In this document: positions 39,083-47,662 of the stretch, piece after piece
Numbering within the stretch: the first letter of the stretch is position 1
Layout of the letters: every line of letters starts with the position of its first letter
From: Alteromonas mediterranea DE
Lineage (GTDB): Bacteria; Pseudomonadota; Gammaproteobacteria; Enterobacterales; Alteromonadaceae
Assembly: GCF_000020585.3 (NCBI RefSeq)
Contig: NC_011138.3
Coordinates: forward strand, 460,001-524,000
Length of the DNA: 64,000 nucleotides
Reading direction: 5' to 3'
The notes under the pieces: generated by a model
Database searches by the model: none
What the model saw: only the letters and a program-made list of their open reading frames with translations
Told to the model about the DNA's origin: nothing
Program-made: the position numbers and the translations under genes

Positions 39083-39367
39083 TTATGCGTCGTTATCGTC
39101 TGTGCTGACAGGCTCAATTGGCGTAACAGTAATCTCGGCAACCAGCGTATTAGTTTCTTCTACTTCAGGCTCGAAGGTGTGGCTTGCAGTTAATACATCG
39201 AATGTCACACCAAGCTCTAAACTTTGCTTCACATCCATCATGGCGCTTTCTACCATGAAGTCTGTATGCGACATAATGTTGTTCTGTGAATCGTTAGCGA
39301 ATGCTGATGCACTCAAAATGCTAGTTGCCAACGTTAATGCAGTGAAAGTTTTGCGAGCGGTAAACAT
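39083..39367 (-). CDS. small exported protein, 94 residues
   Basis: Not recognised. The ATG at 39367 has a GGAG ribosome binding site; a longer frame from 39397 would put 10 residues before the signal peptide and is not preferred. A clear signal sequence (MFTARKTFTALTLATSILSASAFA) is followed by a 70-residue acidic mature part (pI probably low) with a helical stretch (DFMVESAMMDVKQSLELG) and a terminal tail STDDNDA. There are no cysteines, so no disulfides. It forms an apparent operon with the 36-residue membrane peptide. Confidence 0.6.
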   Translation of the reverse strand: MFTARKTFTALTLATSILSASAFANDSQNNIMSHTDFMVESAMMDVKQSLELGVTFDVLTASHTFEPEVEETNTLVAEITVTPIEPVSTDDNDA

Positions 39368-39791
39368 AGTAATCTCCATAAATGTAAAGTTAGACACTGC
39401 ACTTGAACATACTGCGTGGCAGCTATCATGTTGCTATAGGTTTCGATAATAAGTCGTTATCAATTAACAATTAGTTTATAGCGAGGGATGTGCCAAGTTA
39501 GCGAAATGAGTTAAATTACTGATTTATTTGCTTTTATTTTTTTGAGTATTCAAAGGCAAGGAAATGGATTTAATAAAAAAACTAAAAGTTGGTGTATTTG
39601 AAAAATGATGTGGTTGAAATGGCTAACTGTTGAAAAGTGAAGCGCGTTGTCGTTTGCTAATACGCGCTTCAATAAAAAATAGCTGTGCATAGAAGGCATA
39701 AGGGAGGGCCAACGTTGGGTAACCCCCATTTATGCGCGACTATTCAGTCTCGAATGAATAGTGCAGATGTTTCACTGCAAATGTTTAATGA
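39368..39791. other. spacer, hairpin only
   Basis: This 424-bp AT-rich stretch lies between the small exported protein gene and DUF808, both on the minus strand. It holds an inverted repeat GAAGCGCGT (39639-39647) and ACGCGCTTC (39662-39670) with a 14-nt loop, possibly a weak terminator for DUF808 transcription. A 14-codon frame with an AAGGA motif at about 39564 is too short to support. No other gene is seen. Confidence 0.4.
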
Positions 39792-40721
39792 TTAAGAACG
39801 CGTGCTTTTGCGCTTCAATTTTGACGCTGCACTTACAACCAAAGCAATAATGACACCTGCAACAACACCCACTGCGCCATCGGCGAGTATAGACATGACG
39901 AGTGTGGCGTCTGGAATAACCCCTGCGAACCAGTCTGTAATTACGTGCAAAAAGCCAATACTATGGGTAAGAATACCTCCACCAACTAAAAACATGGCAA
40001 CCGTGCCCACAACAGCCAGCGTTTTCATAAGTGCAGGAGCAGTAACCAAAAGCGCTCTGCCAACAAACCGTTGAAGTGTGTTCATCGAACCTGTTAGCGA
40101 CTTACGAAGCATGTAAAGGCCAACGTCGTCCATCTTGACCAATGCTGCAACCAGGCCATAAACCCCTAACGTAATGGCTAAACTTAACGCCACTAACACG
40201 CCAATTTGTGTTGTCAGTGTGGCGTCAGACACGGTGCCAAGTGCAATAACGATAATTTCAGCCGACAGAATAAAGTCGGTGCGAATGGCGCCTTTAATTT
40301 TGTCTTTTTCAAACGCGACCATGTCGACATTTTCATGGGTCAATGCGTCTATTCTGGCTTCTCGTGTTATTTCTTCATCATCATGGGGCAGGTATTTGTG
40401 CAGAAGTTTTTCAGCACCTTCGAAACATAAATATAGCCCGCCGAGTACGAGCAATACAGTGATAAGTGAGGGGACAAAAGCACTTATCGCTAACGCAGCA
40501 GGAACCAATATAGCTTTATTGATAAGCGAGCCCTTTGCTACGGCCCACACAACAGGCAATTCTCTTTCTGCTTTAACGCCTTGGACTTGATCGGCGTTCA
40601 CCGCTAAATCGTCACCCAAAACCCCCGCTGTTTTTTGCGCAGCGACTTTCGACATGGTTGCAATGTCGTCCATCAATGTTGCTATATCATCAAGTAGGGC
40701 AAGTAAGTTAGCTGCTGCCAC
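39792..40721 (-). CDS. DUF808 family membrane protein (YedI-like)
   Basis: A 309-residue protein of the DUF808/YedI family, opening AAANLLALLDDIATLMDDIA. About six to eight hydrophobic segments follow (LINKAILVPAALAISAF, SLITVLLVLGGLYLCFEG, FILSAEIIVIALGTVSD and others), with a positively charged C terminus (SKLKRKSTRS), so it is an inner-membrane protein. No biochemical function is established. It is monocistronic and divergent from an AraC regulator, across a spacer with a notable palindrome. Confidence 0.87.
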   Translation of the reverse strand: MAAANLLALLDDIATLMDDIATMSKVAAQKTAGVLGDDLAVNADQVQGVKAERELPVVWAVAKGSLINKAILVPAALAISAFVPSLITVLLVLGGLYLCFEGAEKLLHKYLPHDDEEITREARIDALTHENVDMVAFEKDKIKGAIRTDFILSAEIIVIALGTVSDATLTTQIGVLVALSLAITLGVYGLVAALVKMDDVGLYMLRKSLTGSMNTLQRFVGRALLVTAPALMKTLAVVGTVAMFLVGGGILTHSIGFLHVITDWFAGVIPDATLVMSILADGAVGVVAGVIIALVVSAASKLKRKSTRS

Positions 40722-41095
40722 GTTGAATATCCTTTATTATATATTTATTAGAGAAATAACTACTGAATTGCAGTTTAGCCTACTCAAAACAAAGGTAATA
40801 TACAACGAAGATAAAGGCCGTTAGATAGCCATTTTTGATAAGGTTACCGAGGCTTCGTGCACATAGAAAGCGTGAGTTGAGAAGAGCATCGTCGTGCTCT
40901 TCTCATGTTGACCTTAATTACCCCAAATACTGTTTACTAGTTCTGGGTGATCAACGAAAGGGTAGCGATCATGACAAAATGAATAAAAGTGCTTAATCTA
41001 ACGGCAAAGAGCATTAAGGAAACCGCAAGGGAAATAGATGCAAATAAACGGGGAGCCAAGTAACAAAATCAGGACCGTGTACAGGGGGCAACTAA
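40722..41095. promoter_or_regulatory. divergent spacer with a 10-bp palindrome
   Basis: A 374-bp divergent region between DUF808 (-) and the AraC-type gene (+). It contains a perfect inverted repeat, GAGAAGAGCA (40879-40888) and TGCTCTTCTC (40895-40904), with a 6-bp centre and no T-tract on either side. It therefore looks more like an operator or RNA element than a terminator. No coding sequence is supported. An AGGGGGC ribosome binding site lies before the AraC-type gene. Confidence 0.4.
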
Positions 41096-41815
41096 ATGAC
41101 TGACAGCCCAGTGCCATCGTTATCTGTACGCTCATATACCAAACAAACGTGTCGCCACAAACATAACTATTTTCAACTGGTGCTGCCCATTAATGGGCAT
41201 ATCTTGATAGAAATCGATGTTTTTCGTGGGCGAGTAGGCGTCGGCGAGGGCGTATGTATTGCGCCTAACGAGGTTCATTATTTTAGTGCTAATGAATTAT
41301 CAAAATTCATTGTGGCAGACTTGGAATATGTGCCCGTTAGTTTAAATGACAGGCTACACCCTATTTTCCAAGTATCGTCAGCATTGCAAGCGTTTTTGTC
41401 ATTCGTAGAAATTCAAATTAGTCAGTTTGCAGACCATGGACATGAAGAGATTTTGGCGCTGTTTTTAACCTTGTTAGAGACATCCTTGAAAGGATGTAGC
41501 ATGGATAAGCGTATCACTCCCGTATTAAGTCATATTCATCGCGATCTTGCCCGAGGCTTTACGCAAGTGAAGTTAGCGCAGATAGCTTGTATGGGAACAA
41601 CGCAGTTTAAAACGCGTTTCAAAGAAGCTACCGGACTTAGTTTGCGAGACTACCTGGTGAAAGCGAGAATGGAAAAGGCCAAAGCGTTACTGAGAAATAC
41701 CGATACGCCCATGTTGGGTATAGCTCAGCTAACAGGGTATGAAGATGTTGCAGCATTCAGTCGACGGTTCAAAGCATATTTCGGGCAACCACCTAAGTTT
41801 TTTAAGAGAAAGTAG
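41096..41815 (+). CDS. AraC family transcriptional regulator
   Basis: A 239-residue regulator. The N-terminal part (about 1-135) is a cupin-like effector domain with histidine-rich HKHNYFQLVLPINGH. The C-terminal double helix-turn-helix is typical (LAQIACMGTTQFKTRFKEATGLSLRDYL, then LLRNTDTPMLGIAQLTGYEDVAAFSRRFKAYFGQPPKFF; key signature LTGYEDVAAFSRRFKAYFG). The effector is unknown. Target candidates are itself and the divergent DUF808 gene, given the palindrome between them; this is inference. Confidence 0.9.
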   Translation: MTDSPVPSLSVRSYTKQTCRHKHNYFQLVLPINGHILIEIDVFRGRVGVGEGVCIAPNEVHYFSANELSKFIVADLEYVPVSLNDRLHPIFQVSSALQAFLSFVEIQISQFADHGHEEILALFLTLLETSLKGCSMDKRITPVLSHIHRDLARGFTQVKLAQIACMGTTQFKTRFKEATGLSLRDYLVKARMEKAKALLRNTDTPMLGIAQLTGYEDVAAFSRRFKAYFGQPPKFFKRK

Positions 41816-41863
41816 CGGCGCTTGGGCTATTGCTGTTTATTTGGGTATGGCAGATCGCGACAG

Positions 41864-42679
41864 CTAATTTCGCTTTTCGTCTTTCGGGAGTTTATTGACT
41901 CTAGCGTCAATAAAACGCTTGTGATCGTCCATTTTGGTGCATTCTAAGGTGCCACCGGTAATTCCGCTTAAAATCGCCAGCGTTTTGTTAGTGTTACTAC
42001 TACAATTCACGCGTTTAGTCGGGCGTTTATTTTCGGCGGCTTGTATTTGCTGTGTGCTTGGTCCGCCGAGTTTCGGGCTGTTTTTGCGCTCTTGAAATGC
42101 GCTTGCTGCCTGTTCAGCATCTTCAGCGACTTTGTCCCTGTGATACTTTTCAAAATAAAGGGCCGAACCGTCTTTTACCGATAGATTTAGCGAGCCAGCG
42201 CGCCGATTTGCATCCTGTGAAAGCGTAGGTATGGGCGTTGCCGGTGTGTTAGTGGGCTTAATGTCGACGGGGGCTTTTTGCGGTTTTGCCTTTGTATTCT
42301 CTTTCTGTTGAGGGGCGGGGCGCTCTGTAATTTTAGCTTTAGTATCAACTGCTTCTGTAGGCTTTGAAATGACAGGTTTTAACCTGGTTTCTGGCGTGTT
42401 TCGGGAAGCCTCTACCGGTTTGCTTTGTTGGGGGAGAGACTGGGGTTTCGGGGCGGGCGGGTAATACAGTTTGGCGTTTATCTCGGCCGTTTGCTTAGAC
42501 ATAGTGGCGCGTTTTTTTTGAGTATCAATGCTCAGCTGAGAAAGTATGACGACCAAGATAACCCCAATCACGTGTACTAAACCTGAAATCAATAACGGGC
42601 GCCATGCCGTTTTCTTAGCAACGGTATGATGTTGTATATAGCGCTCAGGCGCTGAAAATGCGGGAGTGATAGTGGTCAT
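41864..42679 (-). CDS. TonB-like membrane-anchored proline-rich protein
   Basis: A 271-residue protein with a short cytoplasmic N terminus, one transmembrane segment (about 28-47, LISGLVHVIGVILVVILSQ), a long Pro/Lys/Thr-rich periplasmic spacer (about 70-155) and a C-terminal region of about 110 residues with two cysteines (RVNCSS and TLECTK) that may pair. The layout is TonB-like, but the usual TonB C-terminal beta motif is not recognisable, and there are no exbB/exbD or receptor genes near it. I do not assign a function. It lies between an AraC gene and the NtrC-controlled glnK region, divergent from glnK. Confidence 0.65.
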   Translation of the reverse strand: MTTITPAFSAPERYIQHHTVAKKTAWRPLLISGLVHVIGVILVVILSQLSIDTQKKRATMSKQTAEINAKLYYPPAPKPQSLPQQSKPVEASRNTPETRLKPVISKPTEAVDTKAKITERPAPQQKENTKAKPQKAPVDIKPTNTPATPIPTLSQDANRRAGSLNLSVKDGSALYFEKYHRDKVAEDAEQAASAFQERKNSPKLGGPSTQQIQAAENKRPTKRVNCSSNTNKTLAILSGITGGTLECTKMDDHKRFIDARVNKLPKDEKRN

Positions 42680-42799
42680 AATATTATTAACAGACCACAG
42701 GCTTAATCGAATAGTTCCATCCTAAATTCATCGTACTTTTTAGTCGGCTCACCTCAATATTGCCTCGTATCGCTTCAAAACTGGGCATTTTTTTCAACA

Positions 42800-42816
42800 T
42801 GCACCATTGTTGTGCA
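42800..42816 (+). promoter_or_regulatory. NtrC binding site
   Basis: TGCACCATTGTTGTGCA matches the enteric NtrC consensus (TGCACCA-N3-TGGTGCA) in all but one arm position. Its centre is about 85 bp upstream of the -12 element of the glnK promoter, a usual enhancer distance. It implies induction under nitrogen limitation. Confidence 0.8.
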
Positions 42817-42879
42817 TTATTTTTGTGCAAGCGTATGTGTGAATTGCCTATCTAGCTGATTTTAAATGGTAAATATTTG

Positions 42880-42894
42880 TGGCATGGCTCTTGG
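42880..42894 (+). promoter_or_regulatory. sigma-54 promoter of glnK-amtB
   Basis: TGGCATGGCTCTTGG fits the -24/-12 pattern TGGCAC-N5-TTGC, with the invariant GG at -24. The -12 element reads TTGG rather than TTGC and C is replaced by T in the -24 box, so it is an imperfect but well-placed match, 67 bp before the glnK start. Confidence 0.65.
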
Positions 42895-42928
42895 TTTATC
42901 TTCGGGTAGTTAGATATTCGACCATTAA

Positions 42929-43300
<372 letters not shown>

Positions 43301-43332
43301 GCCACAACGATATATTTGCGGAGAAAACCATA

Positions 43333-44580
43333 ATGGAAATCACTTTTGAACTTGGGTATGCGCTAGATACCTTTTATTTTCTAATCTGCGGTGCACTGGT
43401 AATGTGGATGGCTGCAGGTTTTGCGATGCTTGAAGCGGGTCTTGTTCGAGCTAAAAACACCACAGAAATTCTAACTAAAAACGTGGCACTATTTGCTATC
43501 GCTTGCACCATGTACATGATTTGCGGTTACGGCATTATGTACGGTGGCGGCGATTGGGGTCCTTTCCTAAGTGGCATTATGGGTGACGGTGCAACGGGTG
43601 TTGCCGAAGACCCAGCGACTTATGCGCCTTCTGCTGACTTCTTCTTCCAAGTGGTTTTTGTTGCTACAGCAATGTCTATCGTATCTGGTGCGGTTGCTGA
43701 GCGTATGAAGCTTTGGGCTTTCCTTGCATTTGCTGTAGTTATGACGGGCTTTATCTATCCAATGGAAGGTGCTTGGACATGGGGCGGCGAAGCGGTATTT
43801 GGTATGTATACCCTTGGCGACCTTGGTTTCTCTGACTTTGCAGGCTCAGGTATTGTTCACATGGCCGGTGCTGCAGCAGCGCTTGCTGGTGTACTCGTTC
43901 TTGGTGCGCGTAAAGGTAAATACACTGCAGATGGCAAAGTAAATGCTATCCCTGGTGCTAACCTGCCGCTGGCAACGTTAGGTACATTCATCCTTTGGAT
44001 GGGTTGGTTTGGTTTTAACGGTGGTTCAGTACTGGCTACTGCCACGGTTGAAAGTGCAAACTCAGTAGCAATCGTATTTATGAACACGAATGCTGCAGCT
44101 GCAGGTGGTGCAATTGCTGCACTTATCGTTGCACGCATCTTGTTTGGTAAAGCTGACTTAACAATGGTACTTAACGGTGCGCTGGCTGGTCTTGTTGCTA
44201 TCACAGCAGAGCCGTCTACGCCAACACCTCTGCAAGCTACGCTATTTGGCGGCCTTGGCGGTATCTTAGTCGTACTTAGCATTGTTGCACTAGACAAAGT
44301 TAAAATTGACGACCCAGTAGGTGCTATCTCAGTGCACGGTGTGGTAGGTCTTCTTGGTCTAATCCTTGTACCTTTCACAAACGACGGTTCAAGTATCACA
44401 GGTCAGCTAATTGGTGCCGCGACTATCTTTGTATGGGTATTTGTAGTGAGCCTTATCGTGTGGCTAGTGATTAAAGCGGTGATGGGTGTACGTGTGAGCG
44501 AAGAAGAAGAGTTCGACGGCGTAGACATGAGCGAATGTGGTCTGGAAGCATACCCAGACTTCACAAGCGGCCGTTCGTAA
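43333..44580 (+). CDS. amtB: ammonium transporter AmtB
   Basis: A 415-residue trimeric ammonium channel with 11 predicted transmembrane segments. The twin pore histidines are in SGIVHMAGAA and AISVHGVVGLLG, and the outer aromatic gate region (TKNVALFAIACTMYMICGYG) is conserved. There is no cleavable signal peptide, unlike some enteric AmtB. It is cotranscribed with glnK and would be made under nitrogen limitation. A perfect terminator follows at 44639. Confidence 0.95.
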   Translation: MEITFELGYALDTFYFLICGALVMWMAAGFAMLEAGLVRAKNTTEILTKNVALFAIACTMYMICGYGIMYGGGDWGPFLSGIMGDGATGVAEDPATYAPSADFFFQVVFVATAMSIVSGAVAERMKLWAFLAFAVVMTGFIYPMEGAWTWGGEAVFGMYTLGDLGFSDFAGSGIVHMAGAAAALAGVLVLGARKGKYTADGKVNAIPGANLPLATLGTFILWMGWFGFNGGSVLATATVESANSVAIVFMNTNAAAAGGAIAALIVARILFGKADLTMVLNGALAGLVAITAEPSTPTPLQATLFGGLGGILVVLSIVALDKVKIDDPVGAISVHGVVGLLGLILVPFTNDGSSITGQLIGAATIFVWVFVVSLIVWLVIKAVMGVRVSEEEEFDGVDMSECGLEAYPDFTSGRS

Positions 44581-44638
44581 GAGAGTCTCGATTAGGCAAA
44601 GCAATAATTACAACAATAATGTCTTATTACTTCCTTTT

Positions 44639-44664
44639 AAGCCCCGCAATTGCGGGGCTTTTTT
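44639..44664 (+). terminator. glnK-amtB terminator
   Basis: AAGCCCCGCAATTGCGGGGC followed by six Ts: a perfect palindromic stem with an AT centre, 58 bp after amtB. Confidence 0.93.
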
Positions 44665-44813
44665 CGTTAAGGTAGCCGTATTCACGGCGTCGGAATAGTG
44701 AAAAAAGGCACTGTAGAAAAGGGCCTAGGCGTAATGTGACAATAACGCTACACTATGAAGCAATCTGCTCATGCAAGGCCCTAAATAACCTTCGCAGTAA
44801 ACAAAGGAACATT

Positions 44814-46505
44814 ATGACTGCAAACGTACGACTTCTCTCTTTGGTACTTGTACTTTTTAGTGTTAATTGCTTAGGCTACGACAGGGTAACCGGGCAGCCT
44901 TTTGCCAGTCGCTCTGAGGTTATTGCGAAAAACGGGATGGCAGCAACCAGTCAGCCGTTAGCTACACAAGTGGCGCTCGATATTTTAAGGCAAGGCGGTA
45001 GCGCGGTAGATGCTGCTATTGCAGCCAATGCAATGCTAGGTTTAGTTGAGCCCACGGGAAGCGGTGTAGGCGGTGATTTATTTGCTATTGTTTGGGATGC
45101 CAAAGCAGAAAAGCTCGTAGGGCTAAACGCTTCAGGCCGTTCTCCAAGGCAGTTAACAAAAGACGTTTTTGCCGAACGCGGGTTGCATCAAATACCTAAA
45201 TTTGGCCCACTTCCGGTCTCGGTGCCCGGTGCCGTAGACGGTTGGTTTATGCTTCATGATAAGTTTGGCAAGCTGCCCATGTCCACGTTGCTTACGCCTG
45301 CTATCAAATATGCCCGAGAAGGGTTTCCCGTGTCTGAGGTTATTGCTTACTACTGGCAAATGAATTACGAGCGTATTGGTCATTACGATGGGTTTGCGGA
45401 CACCTTTTTGCTTGACGGCAAAGTGCCGCAAAAAGGAGATGTTTTTAAAAATCCGGGGTTGGCGGTAACTTACGAAAAGATTGCCACAGGTGGGCGCGAC
45501 GCATTTTACAAAGGCGATATCGCGCGTACGATTGATGCCTATATGAAATCTCAAGGGGGCTATTTATCATATCAAGACTTATCGTCGCATACCTCTGAGT
45601 GGGTCGAGCCGGTTTCGGCGAATTATCGAGGCTACGACGTCTGGGAGCTACCGCCTAACGGACAAGGCATTGCCGCCTTACAAATACTCAATATATTAGA
45701 ACACTACGATATTGAGGGTATGGGCTTTAATTCTGCCGATTATATCCACACTTTTGTTGAAGCCAAAAAGCTTGCCTTTGAAGACCGTGCAAAGTTTTAT
45801 GCGGACCCCGATTTCAACGAAATCCCTGTCGACTGGCTCATTTCTAAAGAATACGCTGCTAAGCGCAAAACGCTCATTGATAACGAGCGGGCAGCAAACC
45901 GTGTCGATGCAGGTATTTACGAAGGCGATACCATCTACCTCACTGTGGCTGACAAAGACGGCAATATGGTGTCGCTTATACAGAGCAACTACCGCGGCAT
46001 GGGTTCAGGAATGACGCCGCCCGGGCTAGGCTTTGTACTGCAAAACAGAGGTGAAATGTTTACGCTTGAAGAGGGCCATTTCAATGAATACCGGCCAGGT
46101 AAAAGACCTTTTCACACGATTATTCCGGCTTTTGTCACGAGAAATGGTAAACCTGTTTTAAGTTTTGGCGTAATGGGGGGCGGTACTCAGCCTCAAATGC
46201 ATGCCCAGATTATCGTGAATATTCTCGACTTTGGCATGAACCTGCAAGAAGCTGGCGATGCGCCTAGAATACTCCACAGCGGTTCGAGCAGCCCAACAGG
46301 CGCGCTCATGACCGATGGTGGCTTTGTGAGTTTAGAATCAGGGTTTAGTGAGACGGTGCAGCGGGAGCTGATGGAGCGAGGTCATAAGCTTCAGCGTGTA
46401 GTGGGAGCCTTTGGTGGTTACCAAGCTATTGCGTGGGATGAGCAGAAAGGCGTTTATTTCGGTGCCTCGGAAAGCCGAAAAGATGGACAAGCCGCAGGCT
46501 ATTAA
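44814..46505 (+). CDS. ggt: gamma-glutamyltransferase family protein
   Basis: A 563-residue N-terminal nucleophile hydrolase. The ATG at 44814 has an AAAGGAAC ribosome binding site; a frame opening at 44736 would add 26 residues before the signal peptide (MTANVRLLSLVLVLFSVNCLG) and is not used. The precursor would self-cleave before the threonine of GDTIYLTVADKDGN, giving large and small subunits. The substrate-binding GGGTQPQ block is present (MGGGTQPQMHAQ). The GDTIYLT cleavage site resembles the YwrD-like branch more than E. coli Ggt. It probably degrades glutathione or other gamma-glutamyl compounds in the periplasm. Confidence 0.87.
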   Translation: MTANVRLLSLVLVLFSVNCLGYDRVTGQPFASRSEVIAKNGMAATSQPLATQVALDILRQGGSAVDAAIAANAMLGLVEPTGSGVGGDLFAIVWDAKAEKLVGLNASGRSPRQLTKDVFAERGLHQIPKFGPLPVSVPGAVDGWFMLHDKFGKLPMSTLLTPAIKYAREGFPVSEVIAYYWQMNYERIGHYDGFADTFLLDGKVPQKGDVFKNPGLAVTYEKIATGGRDAFYKGDIARTIDAYMKSQGGYLSYQDLSSHTSEWVEPVSANYRGYDVWELPPNGQGIAALQILNILEHYDIEGMGFNSADYIHTFVEAKKLAFEDRAKFYADPDFNEIPVDWLISKEYAAKRKTLIDNERAANRVDAGIYEGDTIYLTVADKDGNMVSLIQSNYRGMGSGMTPPGLGFVLQNRGEMFTLEEGHFNEYRPGKRPFHTIIPAFVTRNGKPVLSFGVMGGGTQPQMHAQIIVNILDFGMNLQEAGDAPRILHSGSSSPTGALMTDGGFVSLESGFSETVQRELMERGHKLQRVVGAFGGYQAIAWDEQKGVYFGASESRKDGQAAGY

Positions 46506-46666
46506 GCACACTAGGGTAAAGAATAAACAGTAAGTTCTATGCAATAATAAGGCACTGCTTCGCGAGAAATGGTTTTCAAGCTTGAATCAGTAGTCATAAC
46601 GTAAGTAGGGTTCACTTTACGCGAGTAGCGAATTTTACAAAGACGTCAATAATAACAAGAGCAGCG

Positions 46667-47593
46667 ATGACACAACCACAAAAAGGCCTCTGCGCTGAGC
46701 CAAATTTACATGCACAGTACTTGTTACTGAATGTCATTGATGATGATAGCCAAGCGGTGCGCGCTAAACTCTCTCGCGTGCTGGATATTTTCGAGCATTT
46801 CGAAAATGAGCATTATGAAGCCATGGTGACAGGGGTCGTTGCGATTGGCACTAACTATTGGGCAGAGGTATACCCTGGCCTCATCCCTATAGAACTTGCC
46901 CCTTTCCCTGATATGCAGTGTGAAGATAGAAGCGCGCCGACTATGCCATGCGATCTGTTTATTCAAATTCGCGCTGACCGATTAGATATCTGCCATGCGG
47001 TGGGTATTGAAGTGATGGATCTATTGCGTATTCACGTAGAGCTAGTTGAGCAAATTCGCGGCTTTAGATACTTGGATGGGCGGGATCTCAACGGGTTCTT
47101 ATACGGGGCTGATAATCCCCGGGGTATGAAGCGCCGTAAAGTCGGTATCATTGGCGAAGACGACCCTGATTTTAGCGGTGGTAGCTACGTTCATATACAG
47201 CGTTATCGACATGATTTGCGCCGCTGGAATAGCCTTTCAAGTCGACAGCAAGAACAAGTTATGGGGACGACCCAAGAGCATAACTTGGTAAGCAGTGAGC
47301 AATCCGAATCATCCCATAGTGTTAGAGCGAGCACCGTCGCCCCCGATGGCGATGAGCCTAGGTTAATTAAACAAGGCATGCCTTATGGGGATATGGCATC
47401 ACAAGGCTTGTTTTTCGTTAGTTGTAGTGCAAGCGCTCGGCCATTTAAGCAGATGCTTCATAGCCAAATTTATGGCAACGGAGAAGGGGATTACGATCGT
47501 TGGTTAGACTTTACCAGTGCAGAGACAGGCGCAGCTTTCTTTGCGCCATCAATAACCTTTATTCGTCAGCAAGCCAAACTATCTGATGTTTAA
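46667..47593 (+). CDS. Dyp-type peroxidase
   Basis: A 308-residue, heme-dependent, dye-decolourising peroxidase of the YfeX type. The distal motif GFRYLDGRDLNGF (the GxxDG motif, with the catalytic aspartate) and the proximal heme histidine region (ESSHSVRAST) are present, and the tail FFVSCSASARPFKQML is conserved. There is no signal peptide, so it is cytoplasmic. It probably uses H2O2 to oxidise an unknown substrate. It is monocistronic and not next to an encapsulin gene. Confidence 0.9.
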   Translation: MTQPQKGLCAEPNLHAQYLLLNVIDDDSQAVRAKLSRVLDIFEHFENEHYEAMVTGVVAIGTNYWAEVYPGLIPIELAPFPDMQCEDRSAPTMPCDLFIQIRADRLDICHAVGIEVMDLLRIHVELVEQIRGFRYLDGRDLNGFLYGADNPRGMKRRKVGIIGEDDPDFSGGSYVHIQRYRHDLRRWNSLSSRQQEQVMGTTQEHNLVSSEQSESSHSVRASTVAPDGDEPRLIKQGMPYGDMASQGLFFVSCSASARPFKQMLHSQIYGNGEGDYDRWLDFTSAETGAAFFAPSITFIRQQAKLSDV

Positions 47594-47662
47594 CGTGAAG
47601 TATAATAATTAAACTTCAAAAAAGGGCCTGCACGTGAAGTAGGCGGTACTTTGAAAACACCG

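Noticed and set aside
39072..39449. 125-codon frame antisense to the small exported protein
   Set aside because: The minus-strand frame has a signal peptide and ribosome binding site, while this one has neither; it is a shadow.
39564..39608. 14-codon frame with an AAGGA motif
   Set aside because: Too short, and the motif lies too close to the ATG to act as a ribosome binding site.
43857..44399. 180-codon frame antisense to amtB
   Set aside because: Shadow of amtB; the plus-strand gene is unambiguous.
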